From: Methylomagnum ishizawai
GTDB taxonomy: Bacteria; Pseudomonadota; Gammaproteobacteria; Methylococcales; Methylococcaceae
DNA length: 35,221 nt
Assembly: GCF_019670005.1 (NCBI RefSeq)
Contig: NZ_AP019788.1
Span: 1-35,221, forward strand
Direction: 5' to 3'
In this document: piece after piece, positions 7,424 through 13,250 of the stretch
Position numbering within the stretch: the stretch's first letter is position 1
How the letters are laid out: every line of letters starts with the position of its first letter
The notes under the pieces: generated by a model
Seen by the model: only the letters and a program-made list of their open reading frames with translations
The model's database searches: none
Told to the model about the DNA's origin: nothing
Position numbers and translations under genes: made by a program

Positions 7424-7771
7424 CTACCTGGAAAGGATGCGGTATGCGGGCGGGTTCTTGCGCCGTATCTCCTCGATGATCGCCTCCCTTTCTTCCTTCG
7501 TGAGGCGCTCATAGAGCGCGGTGCCCGCCATGATGAGTTCCCAATTTTGGAGGTGGTCGCGGGCCGCGACCTCGTTGAAACGGTTGCGGAATTCGAGGGA
7601 GACCCCCGCGTTGAGTTGGTAGTCCCGCCCGGCCCGGCGCAAGGTCCGCTTGTCCACCTTGTGCGTCACAACGTGGCCGGTGGGCGCGATCTCGGGTTCC
7701 TTCAGGTTGTCGCGGAGGTCCGTGGGCGGCGTGCCCAGGCTTCTTTTCTTGGGGGTCGTCTTGGTTTCCAT
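7424..7771 (-). CDS. Putative ParB-type centromere-binding protein (RHH-like)
   Basis: A 115-residue basic protein directly downstream of parA on the same strand. After a disordered, Lys/Pro-rich N-terminus the segment YQLNAGVSLEFRNRFNEVAA followed by a second helix (NWELIMAGTALYERL) fits a ribbon-helix-helix fold: one strand and two helices. Small RHH proteins of this size are the usual partners of short (type Ib) ParA ATPases, and short repeats that could be the centromere lie on both sides of the gene. The assignment rests on context and predicted fold; I do not recognise a named family. Confidence 0.6.
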   Translation of the reverse strand: METKTTPKKRSLGTPPTDLRDNLKEPEIAPTGHVVTHKVDKRTLRRAGRDYQLNAGVSLEFRNRFNEVAARDHLQNWELIMAGTALYERLTKEEREAIIEEIRRKNPPAYRILSR

Positions 7772-7847
7772 AGGTTGCGTCTACCGATTAGGTTAAAGAT
7801 ATGACATAGGTATTGGATACGTCATAGGTTATAGATATTACATATCC
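7768..7847. repeat. Short repeats between the two partition genes
   Basis: CCATAGGTT, GATATGACATAGGTATTGGA, GTCATAGGTTATAGA and a terminal CATATCC occupy the 66-bp gap and run into the parA end. Shared core is RCATAGGT. Confidence 0.7.
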
Positions 7848-8485
7848 TTAATGTACAGCTTCTTGATATACAGGAAAAGCTCGTCGAGGAAGGCGTCCGC
7901 TTGTTCGTTCAGGGCCGGATAGAACGTTTCCACGATGGAAAGACCGGCGTTCTGGGCGTTCTTGTAGCCGACGCGGCTTCGGAGCGTGTTCTTGAGGCAT
8001 GGGAAACCCGTCTGCCCGATGTAGTCCCAGGCGGCGGCCTCTTCGTTCTCGTTGTGCGTCTTGAGGAGCGCGAACAGGAGCTTGCTGGACTGGATTTGGC
8101 GATTCCTGAGTTCGGTGTAGAGCCGGATGGCCGGGTCGAGGTCGTCGAGCGAGCCGGTGGCGGGCTGGATCAGGACATGGGCGGCATGGGCCAGGGCCAG
8201 CGTGGATTCGCTGGAACGGCCCTGTGCATCGACCACCAGCACGTCCACGTCCCGGCTTTTTTCCAGGGCTTCCTTGGCGGTTCTGTAGTACTCCACCGAT
8301 TCCAGCGGGTCGCCGCCGTTGTTGAGCCGCCGCCGGTACCAATCGACGCTCGTCCCCTGCGCCGTGTCGAGGTCAGCCAGCCGGACCTTGTAGCCTTGCC
8401 GGGTGAGCGCCACGGCGGCTCCCCGTGCGACGGTGGATTTGCCCACGCCGCCCTTCTGGCTGACGCACGCGAGGATGTATGGCAT
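7838..8485 (-). CDS. parA: ParA-family partition ATPase
   Basis: Segregates plasmid copies by ATP-dependent patterning on the nucleoid together with a centromere-binding partner. From ATG 8485 the protein has 215 residues: a deviant Walker A (KGGVGKST) near residue 13, switch I region LADLDTAQGTSVDW and Walker B VLVVDAQG. There is no N-terminal HTH, placing it with short type Ib ParA proteins. I prefer the ATG over an in-frame GTG at 8509 because MPYILACVSQKGG is the usual distance to Walker A. The chosen ATG sits inside a repeat (TATGGCATAGGT on the plus strand, 8478-8489), suggesting autoregulation through repeat binding. Confidence 0.9.
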   Translation of the reverse strand: MPYILACVSQKGGVGKSTVARGAAVALTRQGYKVRLADLDTAQGTSVDWYRRRLNNGGDPLESVEYYRTAKEALEKSRDVDVLVVDAQGRSSESTLALAHAAHVLIQPATGSLDDLDPAIRLYTELRNRQIQSSKLLFALLKTHNENEEAAAWDYIGQTGFPCLKNTLRSRVGYKNAQNAGLSIVETFYPALNEQADAFLDELFLYIKKLYIKDM

Positions 8486-8607
8486 AGGTAAGGTTTTGTT
8501 TTTTAACACTGTTTACAATATCCCATGAATTCCGGCCTTTGCATAGGACGTATAAATAACCTATGGCATATCTATAAAATATGGCATAGGTTTAGCATAC
8601 GACATAC
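8478..8607. repeat. Short repeats upstream of and overlapping the parA start
   Basis: TATGGCATAGGT (8478-8489), TTGCATAGGA, CCTATGGCATA (8560-8570), ATATGGCATAGG (8579-8590) and GACATACGG form the densest group of this repeat family. They lie where a parA promoter/operator or centromere is expected. Confidence 0.7.
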
Positions 8608-8613
8608 GGAAAA

Positions 8614-8631
8614 TCGGCTTTCCTAGGCCCG
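8614..8631. repeat. 18-bp direct repeat, left copy
   Basis: TCGGCTTTCCTAGGCCCG is repeated exactly at 9484-9501, where it covers the stop codon of a small antitoxin-like gene. The two copies enclose the miniature transposon and a coiled-coil gene. Confidence 0.85.
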
Positions 8632-8641
8632 GTTCTTCTTA

Positions 8642-8898
8642 GGGGCCACCTCACGAAACGGAAAATATCGTACGGCAAGCCAGGGGGTTGTCAGATTGAG
8701 GTCTATGAGTCGGCAAAATGCATGTCAGAGAAAAACGAAACTGACCCTAATCTGACAGTTCTCGTGCTATTGCCTGACACCCGTTTGGGGTATACCCCAA
8801 ACGGACGGGCCAAGACGCAACAAGCCGCTTGAAGCCCCGGCCAAACAGGGGCTTTGATCCCTTGGCGTACGATATTTTCCGTTTCGTGAGGTGACCCC
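8642..8898. mobile_element. Tn3-derived miniature inverted-repeat element (TIME-like), 257 bp
   Basis: The ends are 38-bp inverted repeats (8642-8679 and 8861-8898) that begin GGGGYCACCTCACGAAACGG and end CAAG, differing at two positions. They resemble the 38-bp ends of Tn21/Tn501-type Tn3-family transposons. The element is flanked by a perfect 5-bp duplication TCTTA (8637-8641 and 8899-8903), as expected for Tn3 transposition. There is no gene inside. The centre has a TGTCAGATT/AATCTGACA pair that could be a res remnant, a perfect 24-bp palindrome at 8781-8804, and a terminator-like GCCCC/GGGGC hairpin near 8833-8857. It would need a transposase supplied elsewhere. Confidence 0.93.
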
Positions 8899-8900
8899 TC

Positions 8901-9314
8901 TTATGCCGCCGTGGAAAGGGTGTGTGGGAGACGCAAGCTGTCCTCGATCCGTTCTATCCGCTGGCGGACGCCTTCCAATTCGTCGCCGTGGGCTTCCTGC
9001 TTGTCCTGTAGGACGTGTTCGATACGCAGCATCGCCGTCCTTGTTTCGTGGATTTCGGGCATGGCCTCCACGAATTCAAGCTTGAGGCCCGCGATTTCCC
9101 GTTTGACCGTCGTCACGTCCATTTTCAGGGCTTCCATGTCCACCTTAACGGCTGGCACATGGCTTTCTATGACGCCCAAGCTTTTGTCTACCAGATTAAC
9201 CTTGCCGATGAGGTACTCAAAGCCGTCCGTTACCACTTCGGTCAACGCCCCTATTTCCTCTTTGACGGCTTCCCTTACCGCTCCTCGGATAGCTTCCAAA
9301 ATATCCTTATCCAT
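8901..9314 (-). CDS. Coiled-coil protein of unknown function, 137 aa
   Basis: Paralogue of the protein at 6117-6503: the last 45 residues are closely similar (RIEHVLQDKQEAHGD, RQRIERIE, LPHTLSTAA), while the N-terminal half differs (DKDILEAIRGAVREAVKEEI). The whole chain is predicted helical with heptad-like spacing, so an oligomeric rod is likely. The stop codon TAA (8903-8901) lies inside the right target duplication of the Tn3-derived element; since the duplication restores the same bases, the reading frame and stop were preserved. Function unknown; both copies sit beside replication or partition genes. Confidence 0.72.
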   Translation of the reverse strand: MDKDILEAIRGAVREAVKEEIGALTEVVTDGFEYLIGKVNLVDKSLGVIESHVPAVKVDMEALKMDVTTVKREIAGLKLEFVEAMPEIHETRTAMLRIEHVLQDKQEAHGDELEGVRQRIERIEDSLRLPHTLSTAA

Positions 9315-9440
9315 GATGATATAAAAGGTTTTATATCTCTATTATACCACACCGAATATAACCGTATTCTTCTTGCAGCCGCTCCCTGTCTTCGGCGCTT
9401 GCCACACGCATGGTTATAGCGTTGATATTTTATATATAAA

Positions 9441-9470
9441 ACTATCTGCTATCACAAGATAGCAGATAGT
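9441..9470 (-). terminator. Intrinsic terminator for the leftward toxin-antitoxin transcripts
   Basis: ACTATCTGCTATC and its exact complement (13-bp arms, 4-base loop) are followed on the minus strand by TTTTATATATAAAA. It lies just after the stop of the 51-aa gene at 9493. Confidence 0.75.
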
Positions 9471-9483
9471 TAATAGAGGTCTC

Positions 9484-9501
9484 TCGGCTTTCCTAGGCCC
9501 G
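9484..9501. repeat. 18-bp direct repeat, right copy
   Basis: Exact copy of 8614-8631. It contains the last codons and stop of the small gene at 9493-9648. Confidence 0.85.
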
Positions 9502-9648
9502 TTCGGTCGCTTCCAGGCGCTGCTCGTCCCGGCGCTTGAGGTCGGCCATGATAAGCGCCAGGACATACCCGCCAGGATCGGCATAGCCTTCCTCTTTCGC
9601 CCGCTCCATGACGAACAGGGCGAGGTCTTCCGGCAGAGTTAGCTCCAT
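9493..9648 (-). CDS. ParD-like ribbon-helix-helix antitoxin candidate, 51 aa
   Basis: Start at ATG 9648 is preferred because AAGGA lies eight bases before it; the frame is open further upstream. The product MELTLPEDLALFVMERAKEE has the strand-helix-helix pattern of ParD-type antitoxins (Leu-Pro-Glu opening, then GYADPGGYVLALIMADLKRR). It lies 56 bp after the PIN gene on the same strand. No ParE-like toxin is next to it, so it is either an orphan antitoxin or a third component of the PIN locus. Its 3' end carries the 18-bp repeat also found at 8614. Confidence 0.65.
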   Translation of the reverse strand: MELTLPEDLALFVMERAKEEGYADPGGYVLALIMADLKRRDEQRLEATERA

Positions 9649-9704
9649 GATGAATTCCTTCTCTTCCATAGGGGAGGGTGGTTTCAAAAGGTTTTATGAG
9701 GCCG

Positions 9705-10139
9705 TTACGGACGGCCTACGGTGCGGAGGAAGTCCGCCGGGCGGATGATCGGGATGCCTTCGTATTCTCCCAGGTCCAGAAGGTGGCGGTCGCCGGAAAC
9801 GATCAGGTCGGCGTGGCCTTCGCGGGCGCAGGCCACGATGTGGTTGTCGTCCGGGTCGTTCGGTACGGCTTCGGGGATTTCCTTGGGTTGGAAGATTTCC
9901 GCGTTCCGGGAAACGAGTTTCAGCAGCGCCTTCCTGTCGTTGTCGTTCCATCCGAAGCGGCGGCGGAGGATTTCGGCCAATTTGCTGAGGATGGTCGGGG
10001 AAGTGACGAGGACGTACCGGCCTTCCTTGAGCGCCCACCATGCGCCCGCGATGGAGCCTTTCGGGAATTGGAACGCTGAAACGAGGACGTTGGTATCAAG
10101 AACGGCGCGTAGCCTGTCGGGATGTTTCGCGTTCCGCAT
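9705..10139 (-). CDS. PIN-domain toxin (putative RNase)
   Basis: A 144-residue PIN-domain protein, expected to cleave RNA as the toxin of a type II system. The acidic active-site residues are visible: D15 in AVLDTNVLVSAF, E56 in KLAEILRR, D98 in DPDDNHIVACA and D117 in VSGDRHLL. It overlaps the preceding antitoxin gene by 44 bases, which implies translational coupling. The family is usually annotated as putative toxin-antitoxin component, PIN family. Confidence 0.88.
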   Translation of the reverse strand: MRNAKHPDRLRAVLDTNVLVSAFQFPKGSIAGAWWALKEGRYVLVTSPTILSKLAEILRRRFGWNDNDRKALLKLVSRNAEIFQPKEIPEAVPNDPDDNHIVACAREGHADLIVSGDRHLLDLGEYEGIPIIRPADFLRTVGRP

Positions 10140-10479
10140 AGAGCATTTCGTTGAGTTCTTCTTCCGACCGGATGCCGAGCGCTCTCGACCGTTCCGCCCC
10201 GTAGTCCATGAGGCGTTCGGTTTCGGCTGCGAACTCCTCAGCGGTCATGGGGTTCCGGCGCTCTTCCTCCTGGGCTTCCAGAATGAGCCGTTCCACCCAT
10301 CCTTCCGCGTTGTCGGTGCGTTGCCCGATGGGGTTCCGATAGGTCTTGTATAACCGGACCATCCGGCGGAAAAGCTCGCTCTTGGTGCTCTGCTCGGCTT
10401 TCGCCAACTGCTCGAACTCCTCCGCCATGGCGGGCGGAACGGTGAAGCCGAGGTTTTTGCTGACTCTGGACATGCTCAT
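10096..10479 (-). CDS. CopG-type RHH antitoxin of the PIN toxin
   Basis: The N-terminal RHH segment (SRVSKNLGFTVPPAMAEEFE, then TKSELFRRMVRLYKTY) should bind its own promoter; the long acidic C-terminus (EEERRNPMTAEEFAAETERL) is the likely toxin-binding part. It is first in the leftward operon and overlaps the PIN gene. Start ATG 10479 is chosen; ATG 10473 and TTG 10485 are alternatives. An imperfect dyad directly upstream is the likely operator. Confidence 0.83.
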   Translation of the reverse strand: MSMSRVSKNLGFTVPPAMAEEFEQLAKAEQSTKSELFRRMVRLYKTYRNPIGQRTDNAEGWVERLILEAQEEERRNPMTAEEFAAETERLMDYGAERSRALGIRSEEELNEMLYAERETSRQATRRS

Positions 10480-10483
10480 ACCC

Positions 10484-10502
10484 AACTAAGTTAAACTTGG
10501 TT
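10484..10502. promoter_or_regulatory. Putative operator of the PIN toxin-antitoxin operon
   Basis: AACTAAGTT and AACTTGGTT are inverted halves (8 of 9 matching) around one A, immediately upstream of the antitoxin start. RHH antitoxins typically bind such short dyads. Confidence 0.5.
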
Positions 10503-10561
10503 ATGTTTCTACTCTAACAGGCTAACGGAATCCGTCAAGCTCGGGAACTGTCCGCTGGCCC

Positions 10562-10774
10562 TCAATCGGTGCCGTGGTCCTGGGCCAGCAGGTTCCTGGA
10601 TTTCACGATCTCCCGGCTTTCCCGGTCGAACACCAGGTAGCCGCTGGCCCGGTGGCGCTCCCGGTCCAGGATGTCCTGGGCTTCTCCCTCCGTGTCGCAT
10701 TCGTCGCGCCACTGCCTGCCTCGGGTCGCGTCCAGGAGGACGACCGCGTAGCGCCTGAGTTCGGTTTCTGGCAT
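10562..10774 (-). CDS. Small conserved protein, 70 aa (FDRES family)
   Basis: Predicted small alpha/beta protein: strand YAVVLLDA, an acidic helix starting CDTEGEAQDILD, strand ASGYLVFDRES and basic end VKSRN. The same pattern occurs in the proteins at 20195-20425 (DTEAEANEAI, IGYALFDRES, VKSKN) and more distantly 20443-20676 (ILDRD). I do not recognise a named family. Both this copy and the 20195 copy lie near an LPDEY-family gene on the same strand, so the pair has been duplicated as a module. Confidence 0.65.
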   Translation of the reverse strand: MPETELRRYAVVLLDATRGRQWRDECDTEGEAQDILDRERHRASGYLVFDRESREIVKSRNLLAQDHGTD

Positions 10775-10822
10775 AGGGGTATGTTCAAGGGATTATGCCT
10801 AGGGTATTACAGTGGAACAGAA

Positions 10823-10855
10823 GGAAAGGCCCGTGGTCGCGTTGGACGCACGGGC
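10823..10855 (-). terminator. Terminator-like hairpin after the LPDEY gene (copy 1)
   Basis: GCCCGTG (10829-10835) and CACGGGC (10849-10855) pair; the minus strand continues with CTTTCC. A stronger version of the same hairpin follows the second copy at 21171-21206. Confidence 0.5.
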
Positions 10856-10866
10856 GTTGGGCCGAA

Positions 10867-11211
10867 TCAGTACTCGTCCGGCAAAAGGAAGGTGGTAACG
10901 CTGCGGTCCCACTCGGTGATCACCCATAAACAATTGTCGCCATACCCCTTGCAGGGCTGGGCCGGGTCGATGGGATAGGCCGAAAGGATGCGGTTCCCGC
11001 CCTTGAGGGCCGCGTCGTTGCTCTTGGCGTCCTCGGGGCAGACATGGCCCCAGTCGCCGCCTAGGTGGCGCACCAGGCATTCAAAAAGGTGTTCCATGGG
11101 ACATTCCGCGAGGGCTCCCGGCGTGGCGACGACCTGGCCGGGCTGGAACAGGGGAGGTTTGGGGATAAGGAAGCCGTCCGGCTCCCGGTCTTTCGGGGTT
11201 TCTGTGGTCAC
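10867..11211 (-). CDS. Conserved accessory protein ending LPDEY, copy 1 (114 aa)
   Basis: Small soluble protein with GQVVATPGAL, RHLGGDWGHVCPEDAKSND, ILSAYPID and the terminal WVITEWDRSVTTFLLPDEY. Relatives occur widely in proteobacteria, often on mobile elements, and are sometimes annotated as plasmid-related or restriction-subunit-like; the biochemical role is unknown. I start it at GTG 11211, which follows AAAGGAG by eight bases and gives the same length as the paralogue at 21217-21555. It is transcribed from a promoter nearly identical to that of copy 2. Confidence 0.8.
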   Translation of the reverse strand: MTTETPKDREPDGFLIPKPPLFQPGQVVATPGALAECPMEHLFECLVRHLGGDWGHVCPEDAKSNDAALKGGNRILSAYPIDPAQPCKGYGDNCLWVITEWDRSVTTFLLPDEY

Positions 11212-11268
11212 GCCGCGTACTCCTTTTGTGGCGGTTGTGGAAAGGACTTTCATGGACTGTACAATTCC

Positions 11269-11296
11269 ACGGTAGCACACAGGTTTTTCCTGTCAA
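11269..11296 (-). promoter_or_regulatory. Promoter of the LPDEY gene, copy 1
   Basis: TTGACA (11296-11291), 16-base spacer and TACCGT (11274-11269) on the minus strand. The block including the A-run and GTGCTAC spacer recurs upstream of copy 2 at 21606-21633. Confidence 0.65.
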
Positions 11297-11644
11297 AACA
11301 AGGGGATATGCGCGACTCGGTTTCTATGCGCCGGTTCCGGTGCTTCCGTCCGTCCGGGACATGTTGGACGGTAGCGGGATGGATCGTTCCGCCCGTGGCA
11401 GGCTCAAGCGCTTTGGTGCTGGTTACGTGAGAGGGTTGTCAGGGCTATGGGGCGGGCGTAGGATTGCGCTGCGTCCCGGCGATTTGCCATAACGCCCGAT
11501 ATGCGCGGTAAACGCGCAACGGTGCATAACCCCGATGGGGTCTCATTGCGATAAGGGCAGCAAGGTGCCTAAACCGTTTCCCAATCACCCCGCTAAAAAT
11601 ACACAGTTCATTGAAATCAGTGGGTTGGCCATATGTGTTCCGTC
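11297..11644. other. Non-coding stretch at the left edge of the island
   Basis: About 350 bp with no convincing gene on either strand. It contains a small hairpin (GCGCGGTAAACGCGC near 11505) and GTGCATAACCCC near 11534, which resembles the start of the attC-like site at 15452. I see no integrase and no recognisable attI. Confidence 0.4.
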
Positions 11645-11704
11645 TTATACGCCCCAAATGGTGCAATAAAAGACACCTTTTAGGGCGTCTACTTCACGTT
11701 AGGC
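11645..11704 (+). repeat. attC-like site bounding cassette 1 on the left
   Basis: The stretch ends in CACGTTAGGC with the core GTTAGGC at 11698-11704, identical to the core of the good attC at 16038-16044. A hairpin pairs CGCCCCAAATGGTG with CACCTTTTAGGGCG. The left-hand core is degenerate, so the left limit is uncertain. Confidence 0.45.
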
Positions 11705-11749
11705 TTCTGCGTGAAGTTCCCATCAGTAGCAACACTAAATTTTGTAAAC

Positions 11750-13222
11750 ATGCTTGATGAATTGACACCAATCAAAGAACAACTTGTTGAGGCATTAGTG
11801 TCGTTGCCCGATACGGTAACTTTACCTATGGAAGGCGCCTTGACACGGATAAACCTTACAAAAGAGACTCAGGCTGAAGTATCTCACCTAACCCACTACT
11901 GGGAATTTATACTGGATAATTATGATACTTCAGTTATTGCTTTGGTTGGGATGGTAAATGCCGGAAAATCTGCGATTGGAAATTTATTGCTGCATTGCTC
12001 TGAGTCAAGCGTTTTTCAGGAGGCTCCGATTAGAGAAACATCAGAACCGAGTATTGCACGCCTAGATGAAAAAGTCATTTTAGTTGATTTGCCAGGCTTG
12101 GGTTCAGTTCTAGCTGATGAGGATGATGCTGTTGTTAAATCATATCTTCGACGAGCAAATTTGCTTCTAATTGTAATTAGCGTCGATTCTCCAATAACAA
12201 AACACCTTTTTGAGTTTTTAAAAACAGAAATATCTAGCACATATTTGGCTCAACGAATTATTTTTGTTCTAAATAAAATTGATATTTGGGACAATCTCCC
12301 TGAATTACACAGAAAAAAAGAACTATCAAGATATGTTGAATTCCTTACTAATGGGCAGCCATCTCTAGGTTTTTGTGGAATAAACGCGTTATTTGATTAT
12401 GAAGTACCAATAATGCCGATCTCTGTAAAACACGCTCGTAACAATCATTCGTGTCAAGATATAGAGTCATTACAGAACTCGATAATCAGCCTCCTTTGTG
12501 ACTCTAAAAATAGTACATGCATACAGGCCAAAGAACAATTGCAAATATCGTTTAGTAAGCATGTATATATAGCTAATGGATATTCTGGCTTACAGGAAAC
12601 CCTGCAAAAGGCGGAAGAGCAGGTAGAATGGGTTAAAACAAAGCTTATAGAATACGTTGATACTGAATTATCAGCGTTCTATACAAGTATAGTAGAATTG
12701 GACAAGGCTTGCTGGGTTGCGATGGAGCATTTGCCGAAACCGGATTGGTTTGAAAAGACATTTGAAACAAGCGGGTTATCCTCAAAGAAACAAAAGCTAC
12801 GTGAAACACGGGAGTATTACTCAGAAAAAATGAAGGAAGTGTTTGATAGATTTAATAAAAACATAGCTCTAACAACCAAAAATATTTTAATCGCGGCATT
12901 TGGATGTGCTAGTGAAATAGCAATTCCTGCCCCATCAAAGACACATGAAATACTTGATGGATTGGCTTATATAAATTGGGATATTCAGGACGACATCTAT
13001 TTCTTGGATAAATCAGTCTCATCTTCCAGAATAAATGAAAGAACAAACCAAAAACTTCAAGATTTGGAAAAGGAAATTGGCGTTTTATTGGACAACTATG
13101 CTATTTTTGATGCAATAACATATTCTGCATACAACAAATTTAGCGAAGAAATTAAGACATTAGAGTCTTTGCGCAACTTCATGCAGGGCATGAGCAATAT
13201 ATATACAAGCCTTTTTTCATAG
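11750..13222 (+). CDS. Dynamin-like GTPase, first of a tandem pair
   Basis: A 490-residue GTPase. G1 is GMVNAGKS (residues 67-74), G3 DLPGLG (113-118) and G4 NKID (175-178); the remaining 300 residues are predicted helical, with a heptad-like stretch LQKAEEQVEWVKTKL, as in dynamin-like proteins that couple GTP hydrolysis to membrane remodelling. It is AT-rich, unlike the backbone. ATG 11750 is preferred; an in-frame GTG at 11711 would overlap the recombination core and adds an unlikely N-terminus. The second GTPase follows 28 bp downstream, so they form one cassette-borne operon. Paired bacterial dynamins occur in anti-phage loci such as Eleos (LeoA/LeoBC); I cannot place this pair in that family without alignment. 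Confidence 0.8.
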   Translation: MLDELTPIKEQLVEALVSLPDTVTLPMEGALTRINLTKETQAEVSHLTHYWEFILDNYDTSVIALVGMVNAGKSAIGNLLLHCSESSVFQEAPIRETSEPSIARLDEKVILVDLPGLGSVLADEDDAVVKSYLRRANLLLIVISVDSPITKHLFEFLKTEISSTYLAQRIIFVLNKIDIWDNLPELHRKKELSRYVEFLTNGQPSLGFCGINALFDYEVPIMPISVKHARNNHSCQDIESLQNSIISLLCDSKNSTCIQAKEQLQISFSKHVYIANGYSGLQETLQKAEEQVEWVKTKLIEYVDTELSAFYTSIVELDKACWVAMEHLPKPDWFEKTFETSGLSSKKQKLRETREYYSEKMKEVFDRFNKNIALTTKNILIAAFGCASEIAIPAPSKTHEILDGLAYINWDIQDDIYFLDKSVSSSRINERTNQKLQDLEKEIGVLLDNYAIFDAITYSAYNKFSEEIKTLESLRNFMQGMSNIYTSLFS

Positions 13223-13250
13223 TCCAACCAATAGATGCGGAGATTGAAGT

